From the NCBI GenBank assembly GCA_035480955.1, contig DATIHF010000029.1, positions 1 through 13,854 on the forward strand: 13,854 nt of DNA, written 5' to 3'. A program made the position numbers and the translations under genes. Under the pieces are notes generated by a model. That model had not been told where the DNA came from. It worked only from the letters and a program-made list of their open reading frames with translations, and ran no database searches. Shown here in pieces: positions 6,164 to 13,853 of this stretch; position 1 is the stretch's first letter; each line of letters opens with the position of its first letter. The stretch is from DATIHF01 sp035480955 (GTDB taxonomy: Bacteria; Patescibacteriota; Microgenomatia; Woykebacterales; RBG-16-39-9b).

Positions 6164-7423
6164 TCAACTAGGCAGAAAACTCTTGGCGCGAAGTTTGCGG
6201 TGATAGGTTATCGCAAAACGATGAGCTTCATCTCTGATCCTCTGAACCAATAGTAGGGCTTTCGAATTTTTAGGCAGAACTAGAGGCTTTTTTTCATTTG
6301 GCCGATAAATTTCTTCATTTTTTTTTGCTAATCCAATTACAGGAATAGAGAGTTCTAGCTGATCCAGTACTGCAACTGCAGCACCCAATTGAGTCTTTCC
6401 CCCATCGACGACCAGGAGGTCAGGATGGTCCCAGTTATTGTGAAAGCGTCTCGTTAAAACTTCAGCCATAGAGGCTGGGTCGTTGATACCCTCTATCGTT
6501 TTGATTTTGAAACGACGATAGTCGGCTTTACTGATCTTGCCATCAATAAGAACAACCATTGATCCGACACTATTTTTACCCAAAATATTGGAGATGTCAT
6601 AACACTCAATTCTTTGCGGGATTCTAGAAAGGTTTAACTCTTCAGCTAAGTCTTTTAACTGAGAGTTATAGATCCCTTCAAGTACCTCTGGCCCATCAAG
6701 ATACTTATCAATGTCTTCATAGCGTTTCGTAGTTTTTTCTATCGAGGAAATTTTATTGCGCACGATTAGGGCTTCTTCATAATCTTGTTTTTTGGAAGCT
6801 TCTATCATCTCTTTCGAAAGTTCGGTGAGCAGTTTGTTGGATTCTCCATTTAAAAAGGAAGTCAATTTTTTAAGGGAAGACCGATAATCTTTCCTACTTA
6901 TTACTCCGGCACAGACTCCAGGACAAAGTCCTAAGTGATAAGATAAACACCCTCTCCCGCTATTGGACTTACAGGTGGTACGGAATGGGAAAATCCGGCG
7001 GGCAATCCTCAGAGTATCTCGGGCCGCACGTGCGGTAGTGAATGGTCCAAAATAAGTGTAAGAGTTTTCAATATCCCTTTTACGCCCGGTAGTTATTTTA
7101 GGAAAATCTTCTTTAGTAAAAATAATATAAAGGTAGTCTTTATCATCTTTTAGCCTGGAATTATAAAAAGGTTGGTACTGTTTTATTAATTTTGCTTCAA
7201 GCAAGAGTGCTTCAACATCAGAGGCAACCTCAATAAAATCAACGTAAGCAATATTTTCTACCAAGGCCCGAGTTTTTTCTTGCTCGAGGTTTTTTTGGAA
7301 ATAGCTGCTAACTCGGGCTCGTAAGTTGATTGCTTTGCCCACGTAAATTACTTCCTTATTTTTATCTTTGAAAAGATAAACTCCAGGAAAAGTAGGAACC
7401 TTTTTGTAGAAGGCGACTTTCAT
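6164..7423 (-). CDS. uvrC: Excinuclease ABC subunit C, shortened form
   Basis: UvrC makes the dual incisions in nucleotide excision repair after UvrA/UvrB load on damage. This copy has 419 aa, against 610 in E. coli. The GIY-YIG nuclease is at residues 12-95 (GVY 14-16, YVG 27-29). The Cys cluster C151, C159, C167 and C171 follows, then the UVR (UvrB-binding) motif at about 203-232. The RNase H-like nuclease has D276 (ECYDIS), D340 (VVDGGK) and H401 (DEAHRFA), matching E. coli D399, D466 and H538. Two parts are absent. Only 44 residues separate the UVR motif from D276 instead of about 160. The protein stops at RKLRAKSFLPS, where the tandem helix-hairpin-helix domain should begin. No HhH coding is seen after the stop, so a recent frameshift is unlikely. 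The ATG at 7423 has AGGAG five bases upstream. It lies 27 bp after the transglutaminase gene. Confidence 0.95.
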   Translation of the reverse strand: MKVAFYKKVPTFPGVYLFKDKNKEVIYVGKAINLRARVSSYFQKNLEQEKTRALVENIAYVDFIEVASDVEALLLEAKLIKQYQPFYNSRLKDDKDYLYIIFTKEDFPKITTGRKRDIENSYTYFGPFTTARAARDTLRIARRIFPFRTTCKSNSGRGCLSYHLGLCPGVCAGVISRKDYRSSLKKLTSFLNGESNKLLTELSKEMIEASKKQDYEEALIVRNKISSIEKTTKRYEDIDKYLDGPEVLEGIYNSQLKDLAEELNLSRIPQRIECYDISNILGKNSVGSMVVLIDGKISKADYRRFKIKTIEGINDPASMAEVLTRRFHNNWDHPDLLVVDGGKTQLGAAVAVLDQLELSIPVIGLAKKNEEIYRPNEKKPLVLPKNSKALLLVQRIRDEAHRFAITYHRKLRAKSFLPS

Positions 7424-7450
7424 AGCGACTCCTAGTATAGCAAAGGAAGG

Positions 7451-9370
7451 CTATTTGTGCCTAAAGCGATAATAGTAGGGGTAAAGAAAAGAAACTGCGA
7501 CAAGAAGCAGGACTATCAAAAGGGCGATTTGTTGAGGCTCAAAACTAAAAAATGGTTTGACTTTAATCTGATTATTGATCTGTTTTTCATAAGGCGCTCC
7601 TCCTGCTTTCCCAAGCAGTTTAGTTTCCAACCCAACATTTTTATTATCAAGCAGTGAACTACTGCGCAGCTTAATCTGCACTTCTCTTTTTTCCAAAGGC
7701 AAGATTGTACCCAATTCTACTGAAGAGTCGGACAAAACTCCTAGGGTTTTCTCGCCGCTTTTAAGAACTAAGGTAGAATCAAAGATTGCCTGTCCGGTTT
7801 TGTTTTCGACAGTGAGCTTGGCAGTTTGGGGGAAACCAGAGATCACTTTTGACTTATTTAAAGTTAGAGTAACTTCTGGTTTTACTGTTGAGGAAACTTT
7901 GGCAAATTCTACCGAGACATCGTCATTTTGTTTGGCAGAAGTTTTGTAGGCTCCTGCAGGAAGTGGGTCTTCACTACTTTCACCATTGATTGCGAACACG
8001 AAATGGTTGGTATCAAGTTTGGTGAAATAGTCAATTCCTCCAGTTGTTGAGCTCCAGGTGGGATCAACCTGAACCCACTGCCCACTAGCCTTGTCATAAT
8101 ACTCTGGCCAAGCATGCAAAATTGTCGTATCGACCAAGCCCTCGATCTTTGTGGGACGCAGTGTAGTGTTGTCGGTGTAAGCGTAACCAACCAAACCTCG
8201 AGAAGGAATTCCTTTGGCACGGGCTAGAGCAACGAAAAGATCAGAAAAATCAGTACAAATAGATTTATCCGGCTGGTTGATTGCATTTAGCGACCCTCTC
8301 CTACCAAGAGAATCGGACTGCAGACGAGAGTAATCATACTTCAGCGTTGTTGCTACATAGTCATAAATTTCTTTTGGCCCAGCGAGCTCTTTGGCTTTCT
8401 TTTGAATTTGAGCATTTTGGGAGTCAATGTATTTGTCATTTTTAGTAAATTTAGTTAACTGAGTGCTATCGTAAGTTTGAGGATTTTGAAAAAGTTTATC
8501 ATTGTCGGTAATTTTGGCAAAACCTTTTGCAGTGATCTCCAAGCTTGAGTTTCCTTTAACTATATAGTCGGCTAAGTAATTCCCTGAGCTGTCGGTGTAG
8601 CTTTTGACTGCTTTGGGCTCGATGCTGGTATAGTTCATCGCCTGATAGGCAGTGTCCGGCGGCAGGGCGATCGTCGCCTTGGCGCTGTAAAGGTTTTTAT
8701 TTTTATAGCGATATTTGAGGGTAAATTGATAAACTTGGTAATCCCCGAAAGTGGCAAAAACTCCCGCGGAATTGGGATTTTTGGTGAAAATGTAGCTTAC
8801 TTTGGCTCCATCAGAAACCTGATCGGCAGTTGGGGTCATTTTTCCTAAGGTCCCGTAACTCTTCGGAATATTGATGGTGAGTTTGTAGGAAGTGAGATTT
8901 TCATTAGTGACAATCTGGGGTACTGAAACTTCCCAAATACTGCCATTTTTCCTCGCTAACCCAGCAACACTGTAAGAGATTGTGAATTTAACTGATTTGT
9001 TCTGACCAACCGCCTGCTGATTTAATTTCGCAATCAGGACCGTAGAACCCGCCACCTGTGGACAAGTCGAATCAGCAGTTGTAGTAATCCGAAGCGAACC
9101 CAAAGCGTCATTTCCCGAGACATCGGAAACTTTGTCAGAGCCAGTAGTGATGCAATACTCTGAAGCAAAATAATCTTTGGTTAAGTTAGTGAGAGTGACG
9201 TTATGAGTAACCCGAGCAACCCCATCATCGCCAAAATCAAAAACAATATCGTAGCCGGTTGAAAACTGCCCAGCGGCAACACTTTTTGGAATAGGAAAAA
9301 GCGAAAATCCAAGAGTAAAGATTACGACTATTGCAAGGGCTTTCAGGAAAATTTGTTTGAACTTGGGCAT
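7451..9370 (-). CDS. Secreted, membrane-anchored transglutaminase-like protein
   Basis: The 639-aa product starts at the ATG at 9370. A TTG at 9397 in frame would add nine residues before the signal peptide and is less likely. The N-terminal signal peptide has a basic start (MPKFKQIFLK), a hydrophobic core and PKSVAAG as a possible cleavage region. A long beta-rich extracellular part follows. A transglutaminase-like (cysteine protease fold) core then shows Cys372 in SICTDFSDLF, His419 in LHAWPEYY and Asp436 in QVDPTWS, a complete C-H-D triad. A further beta-rich domain follows, and a single TM helix near the C-terminus ends in the basic tail YYYRFRHK. The layout predicts an enzyme facing outwards and anchored at its C-terminus. 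Such domains act as peptidases or transglutaminases, and the substrate is unknown. It sits between uvrA and uvrC with gaps under 30 bp and no obvious link to repair. Confidence 0.9.
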   Translation of the reverse strand: MPKFKQIFLKALAIVVIFTLGFSLFPIPKSVAAGQFSTGYDIVFDFGDDGVARVTHNVTLTNLTKDYFASEYCITTGSDKVSDVSGNDALGSLRITTTADSTCPQVAGSTVLIAKLNQQAVGQNKSVKFTISYSVAGLARKNGSIWEVSVPQIVTNENLTSYKLTINIPKSYGTLGKMTPTADQVSDGAKVSYIFTKNPNSAGVFATFGDYQVYQFTLKYRYKNKNLYSAKATIALPPDTAYQAMNYTSIEPKAVKSYTDSSGNYLADYIVKGNSSLEITAKGFAKITDNDKLFQNPQTYDSTQLTKFTKNDKYIDSQNAQIQKKAKELAGPKEIYDYVATTLKYDYSRLQSDSLGRRGSLNAINQPDKSICTDFSDLFVALARAKGIPSRGLVGYAYTDNTTLRPTKIEGLVDTTILHAWPEYYDKASGQWVQVDPTWSSTTGGIDYFTKLDTNHFVFAINGESSEDPLPAGAYKTSAKQNDDVSVEFAKVSSTVKPEVTLTLNKSKVISGFPQTAKLTVENKTGQAIFDSTLVLKSGEKTLGVLSDSSVELGTILPLEKREVQIKLRSSSLLDNKNVGLETKLLGKAGGAPYEKQINNQIKVKPFFSFEPQQIALLIVLLLVAVSFLYPYYYRFRHK

Positions 9371-9399
9371 GTTTGTTTGTCCAATTGATTTTAGCAACT

Positions 9400-12237
9400 T
9401 TAAATTACTTTCGCCAGATAGGTCCCGGTGGCACTTTTTTTGTTGTTGATAATCTGCTCAACCGAACCTTCTGCGACTAACTCACCACCTTTGTCACCAC
9501 CTTCTGGACCAAGATCAATGATCCAATCAGCCGTCTTTATGACGTCAAGGTTGTGCTCAATCACCAAGACTGTATTTCCGAGTTCGACCAAACGATGCAG
9601 AACTTTCAATAAATTTTCAATATCAGCAAAGTGCAAACCAGTAGTCGGCTCATCTAATATGTAAAAAGTCTTGCCGGTAGAGCGTCGAGACAGCTCCGTC
9701 GCTAATTTGACTCTTTGCGCTTCTCCACCAGAAAGAGTCGTCGCTCCCTGACCAAGTTTCATGTAACCCAAACCGACATCATTTAGAGTTTGGAGTTTTG
9801 CTTTAATATTTGGGATGTTTTCAAAAAATTTACTTGCAACCTGTATCGTCATTTCGAGTATCTCAGCGATATTTTTCCCCTTGTAAGTTATCTCTAGAGC
9901 CTCCCGGTTGTATCTTTTTCCTAAACAAGTCTCACAAGTGACGTAAACATCGGGCAAAAATTGCATTTCTATTTTGATGACCCCATCACCCTGACAAGTC
10001 TCACAACGGCCCCCTTTTACGTTAAAGGAGAAACGACCAGAGGAGTAGCCTCTGGCCCTTGCATCCGGAGTATTAGCGAAAATATCCCTGATATTGGTAA
10101 AGGCTCCAGTGTAAGTTGCTGGATTGCTTCTTGGTGTCCGTCCAATCGGAGACTGGTCAATGTCAACTACCTTATCAATATGTTCGATTCCGCTTATTTC
10201 ACCATACTTTCCAGGTTTTTCTTTACTTGAATACAGCTTGTTCGAGAGAGCTTTTTTCAAAATATCCCCCACCAAAGTTGATTTGCCACTTCCCGAAACA
10301 CCAGTGACTGCGATAAATTTGCCCAAAGGAATCTCAACGTCAATATTTTTTAAATTATGTTCCGAAGCCTTTTTGATCGTCAGTTTATTTTTGTTTTCAA
10401 TTCTTTTGAAATCTTTAGTGGAGAGCCCTACGACTTTTGTTCCTTTGAGAAACTGTCCTGTTAATGAAGCTTTTGTATTGGCAACAATCTCTGGAGTTCC
10501 CTCAGCAATTATTTCCCCACCGAGCTCCCCCGCACCGGGGCCAATGTCGACCAGATAATCAGCTCTTTCCATGACTTCTCGATCATGCTCGACTACTATA
10601 ACTGTATTGCCTAATTCTTTTAATTCCATGAGAGTTTTGATCAATCTATCGTTGTCTTTTGAGTGCAGACCGATCGTTGGCTCATCAAGTACGTAGAGCA
10701 CCCCCGAAAGTCCGGAACCAATTTGCGAAGCTAGTCTGATTCGCTGTGCTTCCCCACCAGCCAAAGTGGCACTGCTGCGATTGACCGTCAAATAACCCAA
10801 ACCAACGTCCAGAAGAAATTTCAATCTAGAGTTGATTTCTTTCAGAACTTGAAAAGAAATCTGTTTTTCTTTTTCAGAAAGGGGTAGATTTTTAAACCAA
10901 TCAGCAGTTTGCTCAATCGAGCGGTTGGCGACTTCGACAATTGATTTTTCATTGATAGTTACAAAGAGAGCTTCAGCACGAATGCGCGCACCGTGGCAGA
11001 GCTCACAGAGCTCTTCTCTCATGTATTTTTCGATCTCTCTTTTGACCCATTCACTTTCAGTTTCTCGGTAACGTCTAGACAACTCAGGAACAAGTCCTTC
11101 GAAAGTCGTATTAAAAGTAATATTTCGGCCAAAACGGTTACGGCCAGAAACTTTAAACTTATCACTATCACTTCCGTAGAGGATCACCTCAAGTATTTCT
11201 TTTGGTAAATCTTTCACCGCTGTTGTCAATGAAAAACCCAAATGATGTCCCAAAGCCTCAATGCGGCGTGACGACCAGGTGTCATGGGCGAGCATTCGGC
11301 TCCAGGGATGGATCGCACCTTCGGAAATTGATAGATTTTTGCTCGGGATTACCAAATCCGGGTCAACGGTTAGTTTGACTCCCAAACCATCGCAGCTAGG
11401 ACAAGCCCCGTGAGGGCTGTTAAAAGAGAAAGTTCGCGGCTCAATCTCAGGTAAAGACAAACCATGCTCTGGACAAGCAAATTTTTCGGAAAATATTTTG
11501 CCGCTCTCACCTTCTTTGGCAACTAGTACGAGTCCTTCACCATAGCGTAGAGCAGTCTCAACCGTTTCAGTGAGCCTCTGACGATCAACTCCGGTGACTA
11601 ACCGATCAATCACTGCTTCAATATCATGAATTTTGTAACGATCCAACGAAGGTACTTCATCGATTTCGTAAACTCTGCCATCAACTCTGACTCTTACCAA
11701 ACCTTTTTTCTTCAAATCGCGGAAAACTTCCTCGTAAATTCCTTTGCGTCCTTTGATGATCGGCGCGAGGATAAAATTGACCTGGTCTTTCTTACTTTTT
11801 TTCAACTCTGAATCTATCTGATCAACAATCTCCTGAACAGTCTGGGCTTTGATTTCTCGCCCGTCAATCGGACAGTGAGGCACTCCAATCCTAGCCCAAA
11901 GGAGTCTCATATAGTCATAAATTTCCGTGATGGTGCCAACAGTAGAGCGTGGATTTTTCGAAACAGTTTTTTGATCGATAGAGATTGCGGGAGAAAGGCC
12001 TTCGATCTGATCAACATCGGGCTTTTCCATCAAACCGAGGAATTGTCGGGCGTAAGCAGACAAGCTCTCAACGTAGCGTCTTTGGCCTTCAGCATAGATC
12101 GTATCAAAGGCTAATGAGCTCTTACCCGAACCTGAGATACCGGTAATAACAACTAGAGAATTTTTGGGAAGTTCTAAATCGAGATTTTTAAGATTGTGTT
12201 CGCGCGCGCCACGAATGATGAGTTTGTCAGCTTTCAT
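9400..12237 (-). CDS. uvrA: Excinuclease ABC subunit A
   Basis: UvrA is the DNA-damage-sensing ATPase of nucleotide excision repair, and it loads UvrB on lesions. At 945 aa it is full length. Features in order are Walker A of the first domain, GISGSGKSS (33-41), and the UvrB-binding region after it. A zinc module has CPEHG near 254 and CPSCDGLG near 279. The first signature is TLAGGEAQR near 490, followed by LYVLDEPTIGLH. The second Walker A, GVSGSGKST, is near 645, the zinc finger CETCQGDG...CETCLGK at about 744-772, and the second signature LSGGEAQR near 834 with YILDEPTTGLH. The first signature has Ala where Ser is usual. The ATG at 12237 has no clear Shine-Dalgarno site. A promoter candidate at 12276-12304 gives a leader of about 30 nt. 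It leads a probable operon with the transglutaminase-like gene and uvrC. Confidence 0.98.
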   Translation of the reverse strand: MKADKLIIRGAREHNLKNLDLELPKNSLVVITGISGSGKSSLAFDTIYAEGQRRYVESLSAYARQFLGLMEKPDVDQIEGLSPAISIDQKTVSKNPRSTVGTITEIYDYMRLLWARIGVPHCPIDGREIKAQTVQEIVDQIDSELKKSKKDQVNFILAPIIKGRKGIYEEVFRDLKKKGLVRVRVDGRVYEIDEVPSLDRYKIHDIEAVIDRLVTGVDRQRLTETVETALRYGEGLVLVAKEGESGKIFSEKFACPEHGLSLPEIEPRTFSFNSPHGACPSCDGLGVKLTVDPDLVIPSKNLSISEGAIHPWSRMLAHDTWSSRRIEALGHHLGFSLTTAVKDLPKEILEVILYGSDSDKFKVSGRNRFGRNITFNTTFEGLVPELSRRYRETESEWVKREIEKYMREELCELCHGARIRAEALFVTINEKSIVEVANRSIEQTADWFKNLPLSEKEKQISFQVLKEINSRLKFLLDVGLGYLTVNRSSATLAGGEAQRIRLASQIGSGLSGVLYVLDEPTIGLHSKDNDRLIKTLMELKELGNTVIVVEHDREVMERADYLVDIGPGAGELGGEIIAEGTPEIVANTKASLTGQFLKGTKVVGLSTKDFKRIENKNKLTIKKASEHNLKNIDVEIPLGKFIAVTGVSGSGKSTLVGDILKKALSNKLYSSKEKPGKYGEISGIEHIDKVVDIDQSPIGRTPRSNPATYTGAFTNIRDIFANTPDARARGYSSGRFSFNVKGGRCETCQGDGVIKIEMQFLPDVYVTCETCLGKRYNREALEITYKGKNIAEILEMTIQVASKFFENIPNIKAKLQTLNDVGLGYMKLGQGATTLSGGEAQRVKLATELSRRSTGKTFYILDEPTTGLHFADIENLLKVLHRLVELGNTVLVIEHNLDVIKTADWIIDLGPEGGDKGGELVAEGSVEQIINNKKSATGTYLAKVI

Positions 12238-12275
12238 TAATTTCGTTTTTAAATTTTCCAGAAATTTGCCGAAAA

Positions 12276-12304
12276 ATCTTACCAGAAATAGTCAAAAACA
12301 TCAA
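12276..12304 (-). promoter_or_regulatory. sigma70-like promoter of uvrA
   Basis: On the minus strand the -35 box TTGATG (12299-12304) and the -10 box TAAGAT (12276-12281) are 17 bp apart. A TG one base before the -10 gives an extended -10. The predicted start near 12269 leaves about 32 nt before the uvrA ATG. The -35 touches the palindrome at 12303-12319. Confidence 0.55.
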
Positions 12305-12319
12305 CCCTTATAAAGGGTT
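12303..12319. promoter_or_regulatory. Palindrome between divergent promoters, candidate operator
   Basis: AACCCTT-ATA-AAGGGTT is a perfect 7-bp inverted repeat with a 3-bp centre. Its left arm touches the uvrA -35 box. Its right arm covers the expected -35 position of the plus-strand RNA promoter. It resembles neither the E. coli (CTGT-N8-ACAG) nor the Bacillus (GAAC-N4-GTTC) LexA box. Alternatively it could serve as a weak minus-strand terminator hairpin, because GATGTTTTTG follows it in that direction. Confidence 0.45.
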
Positions 12320-12337
12320 AAATTTGCAAAAGGAGCG

Positions 12338-12343
12338 TATAAT
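12338..12343 (+). promoter_or_regulatory. -10 box of the plus-strand RNA promoter
   Basis: A perfect TATAAT occurs with a predicted start near 12350. No good -35 is present: the positions 16-18 bp upstream read GGGTTA or similar and overlap the right arm of the palindrome at 12303-12319. A weak -35 would fit an activated or repressed promoter. Confidence 0.5.
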
Positions 12344-12349
12344 AAGGGT

Positions 12350-12570
12350 GTTGGTCTGAACGGTAGTGGTAAAGTGCAATTGGACCGCACCCAATGCTTT
12401 TGCCACCAACCTGCCCTCAGACCTTCAGGAGAAAGATCATCAAACACACCCAGGTGCCAATTAGATGGGGGTGTTGCTAAGCTACTTCGACAGGCCCTAT
12501 TTATCAACGCTTCGTCACGTTGATGACTCACTCCCGTGCCGGCACCTCACGGGAACTTTCTTTTTTCTCT
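12350..12570 (+). ncRNA. Structured non-coding RNA of about 220 nt, unrecognised class
   Basis: This segment fills most of the 338-bp gap between uvrB and uvrA on the opposite strand. It begins after a TATAAT box and ends at a rho-independent terminator. Hairpin 1 spans 12353-12423 as a long rod: closing stem GGTCTGA/TCAGACC (7 bp), then GTGGTAAAG with CTTTTGCCAC, then TTGG/CCAA at the tip. Hairpin 2 spans 12443-12475 (AACAC/GTGTT plus CCC/GGG) with a 15-nt loop. Hairpin 3 is ATCAACG/CGTTGAT (12503-12509 / 12518-12524). The loop of hairpin 2 contains AGGTGCC (12452-12458), a perfect 7-bp complement of GGCACCT in the terminator loop (12541-12547). I compared it by eye with RNase P RNA, tmRNA, 6S and SRP RNA and found none of their conserved cores. 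Short ORFs crossing it look like chance. A divergent form of a known RNA remains possible. Confidence 0.6.
12532..12570 (+). terminator. Rho-independent terminator of the structured RNA
   Basis: TCCCGTG (12532-12538) pairs with CACGGGA (12548-12554) around a 9-nt loop. After two bases comes the T-rich tract TTTCTTTTTTCTCT (12557-12570). On the minus strand the hairpin is not followed by T residues, so it works in the plus direction. The T-tract ends five bases before the uvrB stop codon. Confidence 0.8.
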
Positions 12571-12575
12571 AAAGC

Positions 12576-13853
12576 TTAACTTGATCGGCCTTCTTTTTTA
12601 ACGAAATCTTCTGTTACTGTTTGGGGGACTTTGAGTTCTCTTGAACGAAGCTCTAAAATTTGATCACGAATTAGGGCGGCTCTCTCGAAATCCAGCATCT
12701 CAGCGGCCATTTTCATTTCTTTTTCTAAATCAGCAGTTAATTTTTTCACTTGAGCGGGTGGGATTTTGGCAAAATCAAGTTCCTCGGCGGTCGTGACCTC
12801 AGGTTGTAGTTCAGAAAGGCGCTCGGAAATGTCATGAATGGTCTTTTGGATACTCTGCGGAGTGATATCGTTCTCTTTATTGTAGGCAATCTGAATAGCG
12901 CGTCGCCGGTTAGTTTCCCCAATCGCTGCCTCCATTGATCCAGTGATCCGGTCAGCGTACATTATTACTTTTCCACCAACTCTTCTCGCTGCTCGACCGG
13001 TCGTCTGAATCAAAGAAGTACGGCTGCGTAAAAAGCCTTCTTTGTCTGCATCCAGTATGGCAACCAGGGAAACTTCTGGTAAATCCAGTCCCTCTCGAAG
13101 CAGGTTAACCCCGACCAGAACATCATAGATACCCCGACGCAAGTCGGCGAGGATTTGAATTCTCTCAAGTGTTTCTACTTCAAAGTGAATATACATCACT
13201 TTAACTCCTCGCTCTTTGAGATACTCTGTCAGCTCCTCGGCCATCTTTTTTGTCAGTGTCGTCACTAAAACTCTCTCACCTTTTTCAACTTTTTTGGCTA
13301 CCTCACCGATCAAATCCGGAATTTGATTTTCAATAGAGCGCACCTCAATCTCGGGATCGACAATTCCGGTTGGTCGGATGATCTGCTCCACCACTTGCTC
13401 TGACATAGAAATTTCGTATTTTTCTGGAGTTGCGCTGGTATAAATAGTTTGATTGATTCTTCGGGCAAATTCGTCATAGGTCAGAGGGCGATTGTCAAAG
13501 GCCGAGGGCAAACGGAAACCGTGTTCAACCAACATTGTTTTGCGGGCTTTCTCGCCGTGCCACATACCACGAACTTGAGGCAAGGTCATGTGCGACTCAT
13601 CGACAATTAATAAAAAGTCTTTGGGGAAATAATCCAGCAAGGTGAAGGGTGGGTCCCCTGCTGCTCGACCATCGAAATAGCGGCTGTAATTCTCAATTCC
13701 TGAGCAATAGCCAAGCTGTTCGATCATTTCCAAATCATAATTAGTACGAGACTCAAGCCTCTGCGCTTCAACTAATTTGTTATCAGCCTTTAATTCGTTT
13801 AGCCGGATTTTCAGATCATCTCGGATTTGTCCAAGTGGGCTTTTCAGGTTTTG
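12576..13853 (-). CDS. uvrB: Excinuclease ABC subunit B, C-terminal part, 5' truncated by window edge
   Basis: UvrB is the damage-verifying helicase-like subunit that hands DNA to UvrC. The frame is open to the right edge, giving 425 residues, and about 240 residues of the N-terminus (including Walker A) lie outside. Visible parts in order are ESRTNYDLEMIEQLGYCSGIENYSR (split as TNYDLEMI and GYCSGIENYSRYF), the DEAD-like motif VDESHMT, FRLPSAFDNRPL, and motif III TSATPEKYE. The helicase motifs follow: NLLREGLDLPEVSLVAILDADKEG (NLLREGLDLP, DADKEG) and QTTGRAARR. The C-terminal UVR motif around DLEKEMKMAAEMLDFERAA, which binds UvrC, comes next, and then a short polar tail. There is no sign of damage. 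The terminator of the plus-strand RNA abuts its stop codon, so the two transcripts converge. Confidence 0.97.
   Translation of the reverse strand, partial: QNLKSPLGQIRDDLKIRLNELKADNKLVEAQRLESRTNYDLEMIEQLGYCSGIENYSRYFDGRAAGDPPFTLLDYFPKDFLLIVDESHMTLPQVRGMWHGEKARKTMLVEHGFRLPSAFDNRPLTYDEFARRINQTIYTSATPEKYEISMSEQVVEQIIRPTGIVDPEIEVRSIENQIPDLIGEVAKKVEKGERVLVTTLTKKMAEELTEYLKERGVKVMYIHFEVETLERIQILADLRRGIYDVLVGVNLLREGLDLPEVSLVAILDADKEGFLRSRTSLIQTTGRAARRVGGKVIMYADRITGSMEAAIGETNRRRAIQIAYNKENDITPQSIQKTIHDISERLSELQPEVTTAEELDFAKIPPAQVKKLTADLEKEMKMAAEMLDFERAALIRDQILELRSRELKVPQTVTEDFVKKEGRSS

Noticed and set aside
7433..7438. Extended -10 (TGCTATACT) upstream of uvrC on the minus strand
   Set aside because: A start from it would remove the good AGGAG ribosome site of uvrC, and there is no -35. 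uvrC is better explained as part of the uvrA operon.
12432..12510. Resemblance to RNase P RNA (GGAGAAAG; TTAGATG ... CGACAGGCCC ... TTATC)
   Set aside because: The conserved cores GAGGAAAGTCC, GGTAAGAGCGCACC and ACAGAA are absent, and the RNA is too short. I treat the short matches as chance, but an Infernal run would settle it.
12301..12531. 76-aa minus-strand open frame in the uvrA-uvrB gap
   Set aside because: It has no family features or Shine-Dalgarno site, and it overlaps the palindrome, promoter and hairpins of the plus-strand RNA.
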